Source: Enterococcus aquimarinus (GTDB lineage Bacteria > Bacillota > Bacilli > Lactobacillales > Enterococcaceae). Taken from it: 64,000 bases of DNA. The translations under genes were made by a program, and so were the position numbers. The stretch spans positions 1 to 64,000 of the forward strand of contig NZ_JXKD01000015.1 in NCBI RefSeq assembly GCF_001885765.1, given 5' to 3'. The notes beneath the pieces are model-generated. The model saw nothing but the letters and a program-made list of their open reading frames with translations, had not been told where the DNA came from and did not search any database. Below, piece after piece: positions 10,195 to 19,333 of this stretch (positions within the stretch are counted from its first letter, which is position 1; every line of letters starts with the position of its first letter).

Positions 10195-10827
10195 CTAGGC
10201 TTTGCTCTCAAAAATTGATTGGATTTTCGTATTAATTAAATCAATCGCTACGTAATTTGCCCCACCCTCCGGCACAATCACATCGGCATAACGCTTTGTG
10301 GGTTCGATAAATTGGTGATACATTGGCTTAACGACTGATAAATATTGATCAATCACGGAGTCCAAAGTCCGACCACGTTCTTCCATATCACGCTTAATCC
10401 GACGAATAATCCGAATATCGTCATCGGTTTCGACGTAGATTTTAATATCCATTAAATTCCGTAAACGTTCATCTTCTAAGATTAAAATCCCTTCAAGAAT
10501 AATGACTTCTTTTGGCTCTTGTAAAATGACTTCAGCGCTTCTTGTATGTCTGACATAATCATATACCGGTTTTTCAATCGTTTCAAAGCGGCGCAGTTGT
10601 TCTAAGTGTTCGATCAATAAATCGGTATCAAAGGCAAAAGGGTGATCATAATTCGTATTTAAACGTTCTTCAAAGACTAGGTGATCTTGATTCTTGTAAT
10701 AAGAATCATGTTCTAGCATCATAATCGAATGATTCGGAAACTGATCCAAAATCGCACGACTAATACTTGTCTTCCCACTCCCGGATCCACCCGTCACGCC
10801 AATAATGATTGGTCTGTTATTTGTCAT
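10195..10827 (-). CDS. udk: uridine kinase
   Basis: The enzyme phosphorylates uridine and cytidine to the monophosphates for pyrimidine salvage. The P-loop [15 protein letters not shown] is at the N-terminus, followed by the family's [36 protein letters not shown] and [10 protein letters not shown]. At 210 aa it is a standard bacterial Udk without an extra domain. The RBS GAAGGAG is 9 bp before ATG. It appears to be transcribed alone, about 86 bp after the YjjG-type gene. Confidence 0.94.
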   Translation of the reverse strand: MTNNRPIIIGVTGGSGSGKTSISRAILDQFPNHSIMMLEHDSYYKNQDHLVFEERLNTNYDHPFAFDTDLLIEHLEQLRRFETIEKPVYDYVRHTRSAEVILQEPKEVIILEGILILEDERLRNLMDIKIYVETDDDIRIIRRIKRDMEERGRTLDSVIDQYLSVVKPMYHQFIEPTKRYADVIVPEGGANYVAIDLINTKIQSIFESKA

Positions 10828-10913
10828 TTTAAAAAGCTCCTTCTTTCCCTTGTTTCGTTATCCTTTTTTATTATAGCCAAATTCAATAAAAATTCTAGCG
10901 ATTTCGCCATTTT

Positions 10914-11597
10914 CTAAGAAAGTAGCGAATAAAGGTCTTCTAATTGACGAATTTGATGGGTCGGTTCAATCGCAAGTGGTGTTTTCGGTGTATCTGGCCG
11001 CAACCAAATGGTATCAATTTCGGCATTGATGCCCCCTTGAATATCAGACGATAAAGAATCACCAATAATGACGGTTTGTGCTTTGTTCAAATTCGGAATT
11101 TTCGCAAATGTATACTCAAAAAATTCAATCATTGGTTTTTGGTAGCCCGTATCTTCAGAGACAATGACTTCTTTAAAATAAGGAAGTAATTTTGAGTCTT
11201 CCAACCGTTTAAATTGTGTTTTAGAGACGCCATTCGTCACAATATATAAATCAGCTTTTTCGGCAAAATGCTGCACGACTTCTAAGCTGTTCCCTAACAG
11301 TTGATGGCCTTCATTTAAGAATTCACGGTACGCTTGTTCCATCGCGAGACTATCGACTTCATGATTCAGTAGTTGAAAAAAGGCTCCAAAACGACCATTG
11401 ACAACTTCATCGCGACTCATTTCTCCCGTTTCGAAGGCGCGCCAGCGTGCTTCGTTGACTTCTTTATAAAGCTTTTCTTTATCTGAAGTAAAATGAAGGC
11501 CTTCTTTTTCAAATAACGCTTTTAACGCTTGGCTTTCAGCTGCTTGAAAATCAAGCAATGTATCATCGACATCAAATAATAGTGTGGTATAACGCAT
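10914..11597 (-). CDS. YjjG/YfnB-family HAD hydrolase (noncanonical pyrimidine nucleotidase)
   Basis: This HAD phosphatase matches the YjjG group (TIGR02254), which dephosphorylates pyrimidine nucleotides including noncanonical ones. Motif I is TLLFDVDDTLLDF, motif II YIVTNGVSKTQ, and later KPMIEFFEY and VIIGDSLSSDIQGG follow. I choose ATG 11597 (MRYTTLLFD, 227 aa) because GGAG lies 7 bp upstream. The ATG two codons earlier sits too close to that RBS. It follows rsuA by 24 bp, so the two are probably co-transcribed. Confidence 0.85.
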   Translation of the reverse strand: MRYTTLLFDVDDTLLDFQAAESQALKALFEKEGLHFTSDKEKLYKEVNEARWRAFETGEMSRDEVVNGRFGAFFQLLNHEVDSLAMEQAYREFLNEGHQLLGNSLEVVQHFAEKADLYIVTNGVSKTQFKRLEDSKLLPYFKEVIVSEDTGYQKPMIEFFEYTFAKIPNLNKAQTVIIGDSLSSDIQGGINAEIDTIWLRPDTPKTPLAIEPTHQIRQLEDLYSLLS

Positions 11598-11621
11598 GAA
11601 CATTCTCCTTTTTTGTAAACC

Positions 11622-12341
11622 TTAACGAAAATAAGGTTTGAGTTGTTGTAATTCTGTTAAACTGAGCGCTCGATATTGACCTTCCGGAAGCGTCCCTAAT
11701 TCAAGTGGCCCCATTGCGACCCGTTTTAAGGCAACGACTTTTTTACCACGAGCTAAAAACATTTTTTTCACTTGATGAAATTTTCCTTCTTGAATCTGCA
11801 AGCGAACATCACTCGTTTGACTTTGTACGTCATAACTGACGATCGTAAGTGGCGCACTTTGACAAACCGTTCCATCTAAAAAGACAATCCCATCGGCAAA
11901 AGCGGCAATATCTTCTTGCGTTACCTCTTCGTTAATGCGCGCTTCATACGTTTTGATGACTTTTTTCGTTGGATGAAGCAAATCATAGACTAATTGGCCG
12001 TTACTTGTTAGGAGTAATAACCCTTTTGTGTCTCGATCTAAACGACCGGCGGCAACTAAATCTGAGCGAAAATCAGCCAGATGCAAGAGATCAAACACTG
12101 TCAGATGCTCCTGATCTACGTTCGCTGTCACCACACCTTTAGGTTTATTTAATAAATAATAAACGTCGTGCGTCTGAAGAACTTGATCAGCTACCGTGAT
12201 TTCGTGCAAAAAGCTATCAACATTTTTGTTTTGTTGGAAGCAAACTTCCCCGTCAACCCTCACTTGACGCGTACGAAAGAGTTGCTTCATTTCTTTTCGC
12301 GAAGTTTGTAATTGTTGTTCTATTAACTTGTCTAAACGCAT
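11622..12341 (-). CDS. rsuA: RsuA-family 16S rRNA pseudouridine synthase (copy 1)
   Basis: The protein has an N-terminal S4 RNA-binding domain (MRLDKLIEQQL...RTRQVRVDG) and an RsuA/RluB/E/F catalytic domain with the active-site Asp in AAGRLDRDTKGLLLLT, then FHQVKKMFLARGKKVVALKR. Homologues convert U516 of 16S rRNA to pseudouridine. A second, similar protein is at 48641-49357, and the two probably differ in target. It is 239 aa. It is divergent from the L25 gene. Confidence 0.88.
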   Translation of the reverse strand: MRLDKLIEQQLQTSRKEMKQLFRTRQVRVDGEVCFQQNKNVDSFLHEITVADQVLQTHDVYYLLNKPKGVVTANVDQEHLTVFDLLHLADFRSDLVAAGRLDRDTKGLLLLTSNGQLVYDLLHPTKKVIKTYEARINEEVTQEDIAAFADGIVFLDGTVCQSAPLTIVSYDVQSQTSDVRLQIQEGKFHQVKKMFLARGKKVVALKRVAMGPLELGTLPEGQYRALSLTELQQLKPYFR

Positions 12342-12402
12342 CGAATCCCTTTCTTTCTTTTTCTATTATAGCGTACTTTTTCGAGTGGAAAAAGGAGAAA
12401 AC

Positions 12403-12431
12403 TTGACAGATGAAGGAATTCGTCCTATGGT
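12403..12431 (+). promoter_or_regulatory. promoter of the L25 gene
   Basis: A perfect TTGACA (12403-12408) and TATGGT (12426-12431) are separated by exactly 17 bp. The predicted start near 12438 leaves an approximately 200-nt leader before the L25 start codon. Confidence 0.65.
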
Positions 12432-12437
12432 TATAGA

Positions 12438-12636
12438 GTAAAGTAAATATTTGTTTCTAACTACACACAGTGTTATGAACTGGTGGAGAAAGTGACTAAA
12501 CCCTTTCTAGGTAATGTTTTTTATTACCTTATCACGTACATGTCTTGTACGCACCCTTAACCTTTAAATGTGAAAGAGTAACACGATTTACTTCGAAATG
12601 ACTGTCTCAGACAGAAAAATTAGGAGGAATTTAGTT
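12438..12636 (+). promoter_or_regulatory. structured 5' leader of the L25 gene (candidate autoregulatory RNA)
   Basis: Three perfect hairpins occur in order: AGGTAAT/ATTACCT (12509-12529, 7-nt loop), CGTACA/TGTACG (12535-12551, 5-nt loop) and CTGTC/GACAG (12602-12614), the last ending about 8 nt before the AGGAGG. None is followed by a T-tract, so these are not terminators. Leaders of ribosomal protein genes often bind their own product. That this one does is an inference, and I cannot match it to a named leader family. Confidence 0.4.
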
Positions 12637-13224
12637 ATGTCAGTATCATTAGAAGTCAGCAAAAGAGCGCTCCGTCCCCGTGCCAACCGCAACAAGTTAC
12701 GTCACGAAGGTCAAATCCCTGGAATCATCAATGGGTATCAAATTGAAAGTACCCCGATTTCGGTCGCTACTTCCGCTTTCAAACGCATTTTAAAAGACGA
12801 AGGATTAAACGCAGTTGTTCGTGTATCAATTGAAGGTAAAGAGTATAATACCTTAATTCATCAAATCACGACAGAAACATTTACCAAAGAAATCAACCAT
12901 ATCGAATTGTTATCAGTGAACATGTCCGAAGAAACAGAAGTAGAAGCTGAGATTGTTTTAGTTGGAGAAGCACCTGGCGTAAAACTTGGTGGAGCCTTAA
13001 CACAAAACTTATACAGCGTGATTGTTTCAGCAACACCTGATAAATTACCAGAGAAAATCGAAGTCGATATTTCTGAATTAAGCATCGGTCAATCGATTAC
13101 AGTAGCTGACTTAGAAACTACAACAGATTTCACGATCGTGACTGACGGCGTAGAACAAATTTGTGCGATTTCTGAAGCTCGTGCAGCAGAAGAAACAGTA
13201 GAAGAAGCTCCAGCAGCTGAATAA
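12637..13224 (+). CDS. rplY: 50S ribosomal protein L25/general stress protein Ctc
   Basis: L25 binds 5S rRNA. This is the long Ctc form (195 aa) with the N-terminal L25 domain (SLEVSKRALRPRANRNKLR, GQIPGIINGYQ) and a C-terminal TL5-like domain. It ends in an acidic Glu/Ala tail. I set the start at ATG 12637, which has AGGAGG at good spacing. The longer in-frame reading from 12598 has no RBS and covers a leader hairpin. It is monocistronic between its own promoter and a terminator. Confidence 0.94.
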   Translation: MSVSLEVSKRALRPRANRNKLRHEGQIPGIINGYQIESTPISVATSAFKRILKDEGLNAVVRVSIEGKEYNTLIHQITTETFTKEINHIELLSVNMSEETEVEAEIVLVGEAPGVKLGGALTQNLYSVIVSATPDKLPEKIEVDISELSIGQSITVADLETTTDFTIVTDGVEQICAISEARAAEETVEEAPAAE

Positions 13225-13240
13225 TATATAGAACGCAAAA

Positions 13241-13272
13241 GCTCGAAATCATGATTGATTTCGAGCTTTTTT
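13241..13272 (+). terminator. rho-independent terminator after L25
   Basis: GCTCGAAATCA (13241-13251) pairs perfectly with TGATTTCGAGC (13256-13266) and is followed by seven T. It begins 16 bp after the stop codon. Confidence 0.93.
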
Positions 13273-13290
13273 TGATTGATTCAATTTGAT

Positions 13291-13629
13291 TTATAAGGCA
13301 TGAAACTCTTCAGCTGAGACATTTTTATAGCTCAGAATCCAAGCACACAATTCGTCTTGGTCATTCAAGACGGTAATATCTTGATCAATTTTTTCATTTA
13401 TCGAAGAAATCACACCCGTTAAAGGACTTGAAAACTCACTCACGGCTTTTTCTGCTTCAACTTCAAGCAACGTTTCACCTTGTTTTAACTCTTGGCCTTC
13501 TCCTGGCAAGTCAATAAATGTGATTTCACCTAATTCTTCTTGCGCTTCACTTGTTAACCCAACAACATATTCCGATCCATTAAACAAAATCCATAAATTA
13601 TCTTTTTTCTTTAAACATGGTGTTTTCAT
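13291..13629 (-). CDS. gcvH: GcvH-like lipoyl-domain protein
   Basis: A 112-aa lipoyl/biotinyl-type domain resembling glycine cleavage H protein. The lipoyl-lysine lies in LEVEAEKAVSEFSSPLTG, matching the ESVKAAS..SP pattern of GcvH. No GcvT or GcvP gene is in the window. In Bacillus, GcvH also relays lipoyl groups to other enzymes, and a stand-alone GcvH could do that here. Its start overlaps the stop of the Spx/ArsC-family gene by 4 bp, the same pairing as Bacillus yusI-gcvH. It is the last gene of the rodA-yusI-gcvH set. Confidence 0.82.
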   Translation of the reverse strand: MKTPCLKKKDNLWILFNGSEYVVGLTSEAQEELGEITFIDLPGEGQELKQGETLLEVEAEKAVSEFSSPLTGVISSINEKIDQDITVLNDQDELCAWILSYKNVSAEEFHAL

Positions 13630-13985
13630 TTTAACAAAATCCTTTCATATGCATCTGCTTTAAAGCCATTCGCTAAAAATTGGTGGTCTTTGACTAAAAT
13701 CGGTCGTTTTAACAACATCCCATCACTGTTTAACTGTTGACTGGCCTCTTCTATTGTATAGTCATTCACCAAATCTTTCAAGCCTAGTTCCCGATACTTC
13801 ATCCCACTTGTATTAAAAAAACGACGAATAGGCAACTCACTTTGGGTCATCCACTGGGTTAATAACGTGACACTTGGCGGCTCTTTCACTAAGTCAATCG
13901 TCTCAACTTCAAATCCAGCTTCTTCTAACCATTTTTTTGCATCTTTACACGTACTACATTTTGGATACCAATACAGTGTAATCAT
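13626..13985 (-). CDS. yusI: ArsC/Spx-family reductase-like protein (YusI-like)
   Basis: A 119-aa thioredoxin-fold protein. Its N-terminal YPKCSTCKDAKKWL carries a CxxC redox pair, and KRPILVKD matches the conserved Arg-Pro-Ile of the ArsC/Spx family. True arsenate reduction is not indicated: no ars genes are near, and the neighbour is gcvH as in Bacillus yusI. A role in redox or lipoyl-linked metabolism is plausible but unproven. Both ends overlap neighbours by 4 bp (rodA upstream, gcvH downstream), so the three genes are translationally coupled. Confidence 0.8.
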   Translation of the reverse strand: MITLYWYPKCSTCKDAKKWLEEAGFEVETIDLVKEPPSVTLLTQWMTQSELPIRRFFNTSGMKYRELGLKDLVNDYTIEEASQQLNSDGMLLKRPILVKDHQFLANGFKADAYERILLK

Positions 13986-15187
13986 CGATTTCGCTTCCTT
14001 TTTTCATTCATTTCTACTTCTGGTGTCGCTTGATATCGCATCGATAAAATCAAGCCAATCCCAATCATATTACTAAGCAAGGCCGATCCCCCTTGACTGA
14101 TAAACGGTAAGGGAATTCCGGTTAACGGTAGCAAACCAATATTTGCCCCAATATTTTCAAAAACGTGAAATAAAATCATCATAATAATCCCTGTGGCAAT
14201 GTAGGCATAAAATTCATTGTTCGTGTCAAAACAAACGCGAATCATCCGATAAATCAAGACAAAATACAGCAAAATAACGAGGGTACTTCCAACAAAGCCA
14301 AAATTTTCGCCAATGACGGAAAAAATCATATCCGATTCTCTTACTTGGACGTAAACATCGCTCACATTGAAGCCCTTACCGAGCATGCCACCTGAGCCAA
14401 TCGCCATCATTGAATTGGCGACTTGCATCGAACTACCTTGCATATCATGGAAAGGATCAATCCATGCATCAATCCGCGCGAACTGATAAGCGGAGAATCC
14501 AAATTTGGATAATATCTCTCGGCCCGTATCACTCAATACGAGAAAAATCATGGTCACTCCAAGTAATAACATCACCACAACTGTCGGCACGATAATCTCC
14601 CAAGAAATTCCTGACATTAAGAAGATCCCACCAAAAATAGCTAAAAAGACTAACATAGACCCAAAGTCATCTTGTAACATAATTAAGACAATCACCGGTA
14701 GCATCACTGCTAACATCTTGGCAATCAATAAGCCATCTGTCTTTAAGGTGGCCACTTTGCGATAAGTCGCATTATGTTTGGTAACGACGAGCGCCAACAT
14801 TAAAATCACCGCGATTTTCATCAATTCCGCCGGTTGCACACTAAAGCCACCTAAGCGGAACCAGTTGCGCGACCCCGTTGCTTCAAATGTTGCTTGGTCA
14901 TAAAACTTTAAAAGTAACCCCATGACAATTAAGCCTAACCCATAAATAAAGGGAGTGAGTTTCCAAAGCCATTTTGATTTCATATGCATAATAATGACGA
15001 CGGCTACGATACCAATGACATACCATAATACTTGACGCCACACTTCTATGGCTGGATTCCCAGTAAAAATAGGACTTTGATCATACGCCACATAAACAGC
15101 GGCTAAACCAAATAAACACAAAATAAAGACGGGCAAAATCACCCCGTAGTCAATTCGATTATCATTTCTAAATATATTTTTATTCAT
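13982..15187 (-). CDS. rodA: SEDS-family cell wall polymerase RodA/FtsW
   Basis: An integral membrane peptidoglycan glycosyltransferase with about ten hydrophobic helices. SEDS motifs are present: GSRNWFRLGGFSVQPAELMK, the GSGGMLGKGFNVSDVYVQVR loop, DMIFSVIGENFGFVGS and the C-terminal GIPLPFISQGGSALLSN. At 401 aa with the N-terminal RIDYGVILPVF it looks more like RodA (elongation) than FtsW (division), though the distinction is not certain. A TATAAT box preceded by TTCAAT lies upstream near 15216-15221 on the minus strand. Its 3' end overlaps yusI by 4 bp. Confidence 0.88.
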   Translation of the reverse strand: MNKNIFRNDNRIDYGVILPVFILCLFGLAAVYVAYDQSPIFTGNPAIEVWRQVLWYVIGIVAVVIIMHMKSKWLWKLTPFIYGLGLIVMGLLLKFYDQATFEATGSRNWFRLGGFSVQPAELMKIAVILMLALVVTKHNATYRKVATLKTDGLLIAKMLAVMLPVIVLIMLQDDFGSMLVFLAIFGGIFLMSGISWEIIVPTVVVMLLLGVTMIFLVLSDTGREILSKFGFSAYQFARIDAWIDPFHDMQGSSMQVANSMMAIGSGGMLGKGFNVSDVYVQVRESDMIFSVIGENFGFVGSTLVILLYFVLIYRMIRVCFDTNNEFYAYIATGIIMMILFHVFENIGANIGLLPLTGIPLPFISQGGSALLSNMIGIGLILSMRYQATPEVEMNEKRKRNR

Positions 15188-15632
15188 CGCTTCGCTCTTT
15201 TCTTAAGAAATACTTCTCCTATTATAGAGGGCTTTTCTAATAATTGAAAGAGAAGGGAACGACATTCAGTAAATTTTTAAGTTTTTAACAACAATAACCA
15301 ATCATTTAAATAAGTTAGTGCTTTATTTTTTTAACTATTCTCTTCTTTTTCAACCATCTAATCAAATGCACCTTAGGAAATGAGGTTGTCTGAATGGATA
15401 ACGGACTCTGAGCCTAGATGCCCCGGTGAACTTACAGAACTTTTGAGCAACTAAGCGTACAAAAAAAGCAAATTGAAACTTTCTATGCAAGTCAACAATT
15501 TGCTAATTCCTTCAATTCGTCGAATCAAGTGTCCGAAACATACCCGACGGACAAAATAAGTCCTAGTTGGTTACCAAAATACGAGAAGAAGCCTTCGTTT
15601 TCGTCCGCTCTCACCAAGAGGTTTGTCTCTTA
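15188..15632. other. intergenic region between ispE and rodA
   Basis: This 445-bp gap holds a probable ispE terminator (15461-15503), a 6-bp inverted repeat TGTCCG/CGGACA near 15530-15556 on the minus strand, and the presumed rodA promoter close to 15200-15240. I find no ORF with an RBS and recognise no known RNA in the remainder (about 15250-15450). Confidence 0.5.
15461..15503 (-). terminator. probable terminator downstream of ispE
   Basis: On the minus strand GCAAATTG (15503-15496) pairs with CAATTTGC (15475-15468), the stem continues imperfectly (TTGACTT with AAGTTTCAA), and seven T follow (15467-15461). It lies about 130 nt after the ispE stop. Confidence 0.65.
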
Positions 15633-16490
15633 TTATTTGAGCGTTCGAACCAAATAAACTTCTTCGCAAAAACCTTTTAACCCATTATAGATGCGTTGCG
15701 CGCGCGAATGTTGTCGACACAAAGCAAAAACGGTCGGGCCACTCCCACTCATTAAAGCGATATCGGCACCATACTTGATCATCCGATCTTTAATTTGTTG
15801 CACAACCGGGTATTTAGGAATCGTAATATCTTCTAGACTATTCCCCATGTGACAAAGCATCTCTTCATAGTCTTGCGCTAAAATCGCTTGTGATAAGCTC
15901 GCCATATCCGGATGACTCAATTCGTCAATCTTTGAGACTTGTTGAAAAATTTTCCTAGTTGAAACACTAATACGCGGTTTCACTAACACAACCCAACATT
16001 GAGGCATCGGGACAAGTGGTTGAACAATCTCTCCCTTACCTGCAATAAAAGCCGTTGTACCATATAAGCAATACGGGACGTCTGTTCCAATCGTGACCCC
16101 AATTTCAATGAGTTCTTCCATGGAAAGATTCAAATTCCATAAGCGATTCATCCCACGCAAAGCTGCGGCACAATCAGAACTTCCCCCACCAAGTCCAGCA
16201 GCGACAGGAATGTTCTTTTCGATTGAAATTTTTAAGCCTTTCGTGATGCCGTAACGTTGTTTGATGATCGAGGCAGCCTGGTACACATTATTTCGTTTAT
16301 CAATGGGTAAAAAAGCTTTATTCGTCTCAATCAGAATCTTGTTTTCTGGAATTTCTTCGAAAATTAAGCGATCGGCTAAATCGACACTCGACATCACCAT
16401 CTCCAATTCGTGATAGCCGTCTATTTCCCGCTTATACAACACATCTAAGCCTAAGTTGATTTTCGCTGGTGCTTTTTCTATAATTTCCAT
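15633..16490 (-). CDS. ispE: 4-diphosphocytidyl-2-C-methyl-D-erythritol kinase
   Basis: A GHMP kinase of the non-mevalonate (MEP) isoprenoid pathway that phosphorylates CDP-ME. It has EKAPAKINLGLDVL at the N-terminus, the ATP loop PVAAGLGGGSSDCAAALRG and the C-terminal ALMSGSGPTVFAL. I take ATG 16490 (285 aa), since GGTGGGTGATG precedes it and matches homologues starting just before E-K-A-P-A-K. The longer reading adds five residues. Its presence suggests that at least part of the MEP pathway exists. Many Lactobacillales use mevalonate instead, and some carry ispE alone. Confidence 0.93.
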   Translation of the reverse strand: MEIIEKAPAKINLGLDVLYKREIDGYHELEMVMSSVDLADRLIFEEIPENKILIETNKAFLPIDKRNNVYQAASIIKQRYGITKGLKISIEKNIPVAAGLGGGSSDCAAALRGMNRLWNLNLSMEELIEIGVTIGTDVPYCLYGTTAFIAGKGEIVQPLVPMPQCWVVLVKPRISVSTRKIFQQVSKIDELSHPDMASLSQAILAQDYEEMLCHMGNSLEDITIPKYPVVQQIKDRMIKYGADIALMSGSGPTVFALCRQHSRAQRIYNGLKGFCEEVYLVRTLK

Positions 16491-16752
16491 TTCATCACCC
16501 ACCACTTAAAATCATTTGATTCATTCTATCATAGTAAAAAAAAACTGTATAGTTCGTCCGTTTAGAATACCGTCTATATTTTTCGACTTTGACAATTGAC
16601 CTTGCAAAATCTCATCCAATCTTATCATGCGCAATATCTGGCAAGAATCGAAACGGAGCACGGGATAAGGTCGTTTTTTTTCTACCTATTATTTTTAAAA
16701 TAACATAATATATTCTTTGTTTTCTCGTAGATTTCTCATTTTATTAAAAGTG

Positions 16753-16761
16753 TGCTATAAT
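16753..16761 (+). promoter_or_regulatory. extended -10 promoter of the DUF2187 gene
   Basis: TGC-TATAAT (-10 TATAAT at 16756-16761 with TG one base upstream) lies 30 bp before the start codon. The -35 is weak (TTCTCA at about 17 bp), which fits an extended -10 promoter. Confidence 0.6.
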
Positions 16762-16792
16762 AAGATTATAGAAAAGGGAGGTTTTTTAGAAC

Positions 16793-17029
16793 ATGGCAAC
16801 ATTTGGCAAGTTTGAAACTACTATTGTCCCGTCGGAATTTGGTTTAGAGTTTGAAGTCGATACCCCTGTTCGTTTTAGCTTTCAAGATCAAGCAGAAACA
16901 GGCGAAGTCGTGAAACAATTGCGTAACTCGGCAATTATTAAAATTAAGGAAACACAAGAAAATAGTGATCTTATGAGAAGAAGCAATGGTGTAATCATTA
17001 TTAACTATAAACAGTTACAAAAAATTTAA
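16793..17029 (+). CDS. DUF2187 (YkvS-like) small protein
   Basis: A 78-aa cytosolic protein resembling the DUF2187/YkvS group: a beta-rich, KOW-like fold with the family's ending V-I-I-N-Y-K-Q-L. The function is unknown. The ORF is secure: a strong RBS (GGGAGG), an extended -10 promoter and its own terminator. It stands alone between ispE (opposite strand) and upp (opposite strand). Confidence 0.75.
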   Translation: MATFGKFETTIVPSEFGLEFEVDTPVRFSFQDQAETGEVVKQLRNSAIIKIKETQENSDLMRRSNGVIIINYKQLQKI

Positions 17030-17033
17030 GCAA

Positions 17034-17058
17034 AAAGGCTATCCAATTGGACAGCCTT
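17034..17058 (+). terminator. bidirectional terminator (DUF2187 gene / upp)
   Basis: AAAGGCT-A-TCCAATTGGA-C-AGCCTTT forms a near-perfect stem with T-tract on the plus side and a T-rich run on the minus side. It lies 5 bp from each flanking stop codon and serves both converging genes. Confidence 0.88.
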
Positions 17059-17062
17059 TTTT

Positions 17063-17692
17063 TTATTTTGTACCGAATAAACGATCGCCGGCATCCCCTA
17101 GACCAGGAACGATGTAGCCATTTTCATTTAAGCGATCATCTAATGCTGCCGTATAAATATCAACATCCGGATGTGCTTCTTGTAATACTTTGACTCCTTC
17201 AGGTGCCGCTACTAAACAAACAAATTTAATGTTTGATGCGCCACGTTTTTTCAAAGCGTCAATTGCCATCACTGCGGATCCACCTGTTGCTAACATCGGA
17301 TCGACCACTAATAATTGGCGGCTCGTAATGTCATCTGGTAATTTCACAAAGTACTCATGTGGTTCAAGTGTTTCTTCGTCACGGTATAATCCAACGTGTC
17401 CGACTTTAGCAGCTGGAATCAATTGTAAAATCCCATCAACCATGCCTAATCCCGCACGTAAAATTGGAATAATCGCAACTTTTTTCCCTGCTAATTGTTT
17501 TTGAACACTCTTCATCATTGGTGTTTCAATTTCAACTTCTTCTACTGGTAAGTCGCGTGAAATTTCATACGCCATTAGCATCGCAATTTCATCAACGACC
17601 TCACGAAAGACTTTAGTCCCACTATTTTTATCACGGATAATTGTTAACTTGTGTTGAATTAATGGATGATCAATTACTTGAAATTTTCCCAT
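17063..17692 (-). CDS. upp: uracil phosphoribosyltransferase
   Basis: The enzyme makes UMP from uracil and PRPP in pyrimidine salvage. The PRPP loop is [31 protein letters not shown] and the C-terminal [17 protein letters not shown] are family signatures. At 209 aa it is full length. Upstream on the minus strand TTGTTT and TACAAT are 17 bp apart. The 5' leader is short, with no attenuator. Confidence 0.96.
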   Translation of the reverse strand: MGKFQVIDHPLIQHKLTIIRDKNSGTKVFREVVDEIAMLMAYEISRDLPVEEVEIETPMMKSVQKQLAGKKVAIIPILRAGLGMVDGILQLIPAAKVGHVGLYRDEETLEPHEYFVKLPDDITSRQLLVVDPMLATGGSAVMAIDALKKRGASNIKFVCLVAAPEGVKVLQEAHPDVDIYTAALDDRLNENGYIVPGLGDAGDRLFGTK

Positions 17693-17840
17693 TTTAATCG
17701 CTCCTTTTCGTTGTTGCTATTATTGTAAAACAAATTCCATTTTCAAACAAGGAATCTTATAAGACTTTCGTATATTTCCTATAAAATCAGGTCTTGTTCT
17801 CATTTTTTTTGAAGGATTCGCTGCTACAAGATCAATAAAA

Positions 17841-17880
17841 AAGAAGAGGTGACCGACATTTCCTGTCATTCCCTCTTCTT
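17841..17880 (-). terminator. rho-independent terminator after glyA
   Basis: AAGAAGAGG pairs with CCTCTTCTT, with an inner TGTC/GACA stem, followed on the minus strand by T-rich sequence. It begins 59 bp after the glyA stop and separates glyA from upp. Confidence 0.82.
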
Positions 17881-17939
17881 AGACTTTATTCATTGAATGC
17901 CGTTAGCGACTCCCCGCTGCTAGCATCGTCTCTTCATCA

Positions 17940-19181
17940 TTATTTGATTTTTAAAGGATGAGCATCGGTCAAAGCAATAACTTCTTCTTTTACTTGTGCC
18001 AATATTTCTGCGTCGTCTTTATTTTCTAAGACTTTCAGAATTAGTTTTGCTACTTCAACGGCGCTTTCTTCTTTAAAACCACGACTCGTAATCGCTGGTG
18101 TTCCGATACGAATACCACTTGTTTGGAACGGACTTAATTTCTCGAAAGGAATCGAATTTTTGTTCACGGTAATGCTAACGGTGTCTAACAACTGTTCCGC
18201 TTGTTTACCTGTCATTCCAAATCCTGTTACTTCAATTAATAACAAATGATTATCCGTCGCACCAGAAACAAGACGTGCTTTACCTGATTGATTAAAGACT
18301 TTTGCCATTGCCTGCGCATTTTTAATTACTTGAGCAGAGTATTCTTTAAATTCTGGTTGTAATGCTTCTTTGAAGGCAATCGCTTTTCCGGCAATCACGT
18401 GTTCTAATGGGCCACCTTGAATTCCAGGGAAGACGGCGCTATTGATTTTTTTCGCTAGGGCTTCATCATTCGTTAAAATTAACCCACCACGCGGACCACG
18501 CAACGTTTTGTGAGTCGTTGATGTCACAATATCAGCGTAAGGGACTGGATTCGGATGTGCACCGGTAGCCACAAGTCCCGCAATATGAGCCATATCCACC
18601 ATTAATTTTGCGCCAACTTCATCCGCAATTTCTTTAAAGCGTGCAAAATCAATCGTTCTTGAGTAAGCACTCGCTCCAGCTACAATTAATTTTGGTTGAT
18701 GTTTGCGTGCTAAAATACGGACAACGTCATAATCAAGAACTTCCGTCGCTGGATCAACACCGTAAGCCACAAAGTTATAGGTTTTCCCACTAAAGTTAAC
18801 CGGAGAGCCGTGCGTTAAATGGCCACCAGCCGATAAATCCATTCCTAAAACGGTATCACCAGCTTCAATTAGAGAAAGATAAGCTGCTGTATTGGCTTGT
18901 GAACCAGAGTGTGCTTGAACGTTGGCAAATTTTGCCCCAAAAATTTCTTTTGCTCGTTCAATCGCTAAATCTTCCACCACATCCACAAACTCACAACCGC
19001 CATAGTAACGACGACCTGGATAACCTTCTGCGTATTTATTCGTTAAGATACTTCCTTGAGCAGCCATAACGCCCTCAGAAACAATATTTTCTGATGCAAT
19101 TAATTCAATATTATTTTGTTGACGAATCCCCTCATTCTTGATTGCTTCCCATAATTCTTGGTCAAATTGCTTATAATCCAT
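17940..19181 (-). CDS. glyA: serine hydroxymethyltransferase
   Basis: A PLP enzyme that interconverts serine and glycine with tetrahydrofolate, the main one-carbon source. The PLP lysine lies in [15 protein letters not shown]. Other signatures are [29 protein letters not shown] and [16 protein letters not shown]. The 413-aa length is standard. A candidate -10 TACAAT lies about 47 bp upstream of the start. A PurBox-like AAAGACGAACGTT (10 of 13 to the lactococcal consensus as I know it) lies at about 19300, which is weak evidence for purine-linked control. Confidence 0.97.
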   Translation of the reverse strand: MDYKQFDQELWEAIKNEGIRQQNNIELIASENIVSEGVMAAQGSILTNKYAEGYPGRRYYGGCEFVDVVEDLAIERAKEIFGAKFANVQAHSGSQANTAAYLSLIEAGDTVLGMDLSAGGHLTHGSPVNFSGKTYNFVAYGVDPATEVLDYDVVRILARKHQPKLIVAGASAYSRTIDFARFKEIADEVGAKLMVDMAHIAGLVATGAHPNPVPYADIVTSTTHKTLRGPRGGLILTNDEALAKKINSAVFPGIQGGPLEHVIAGKAIAFKEALQPEFKEYSAQVIKNAQAMAKVFNQSGKARLVSGATDNHLLLIEVTGFGMTGKQAEQLLDTVSITVNKNSIPFEKLSPFQTSGIRIGTPAITSRGFKEESAVEVAKLILKVLENKDDAEILAQVKEEVIALTDAHPLKIK

Positions 19182-19333
19182 CTAACACAAACATCCCTTC
19201 AAAATAAGATAATCCGATTGTATCACAAAGCGAATAGACTTTGAAATGCTTTCCCTTAATAAACCTTGTTTTTTAAATGATTTCCTTGAAATTATCGATT
19301 AAAGACGAACGTTAATCTAAATAAAACGAAATA

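Noticed and set aside
13626-13985. arsenate reductase of an arsenic resistance operon
   Set aside because: The ArsC fold and CxxC are present, but no arsR, arsB or acr3 is near and the gene is coupled to gcvH and rodA.
15250-15450. riboswitch or small RNA ahead of rodA
   Set aside because: I looked for T-box, SAM, purine, glycine and lysine riboswitch cores on both strands and saw none. The short inverted repeats do not form a convincing structure by eye.
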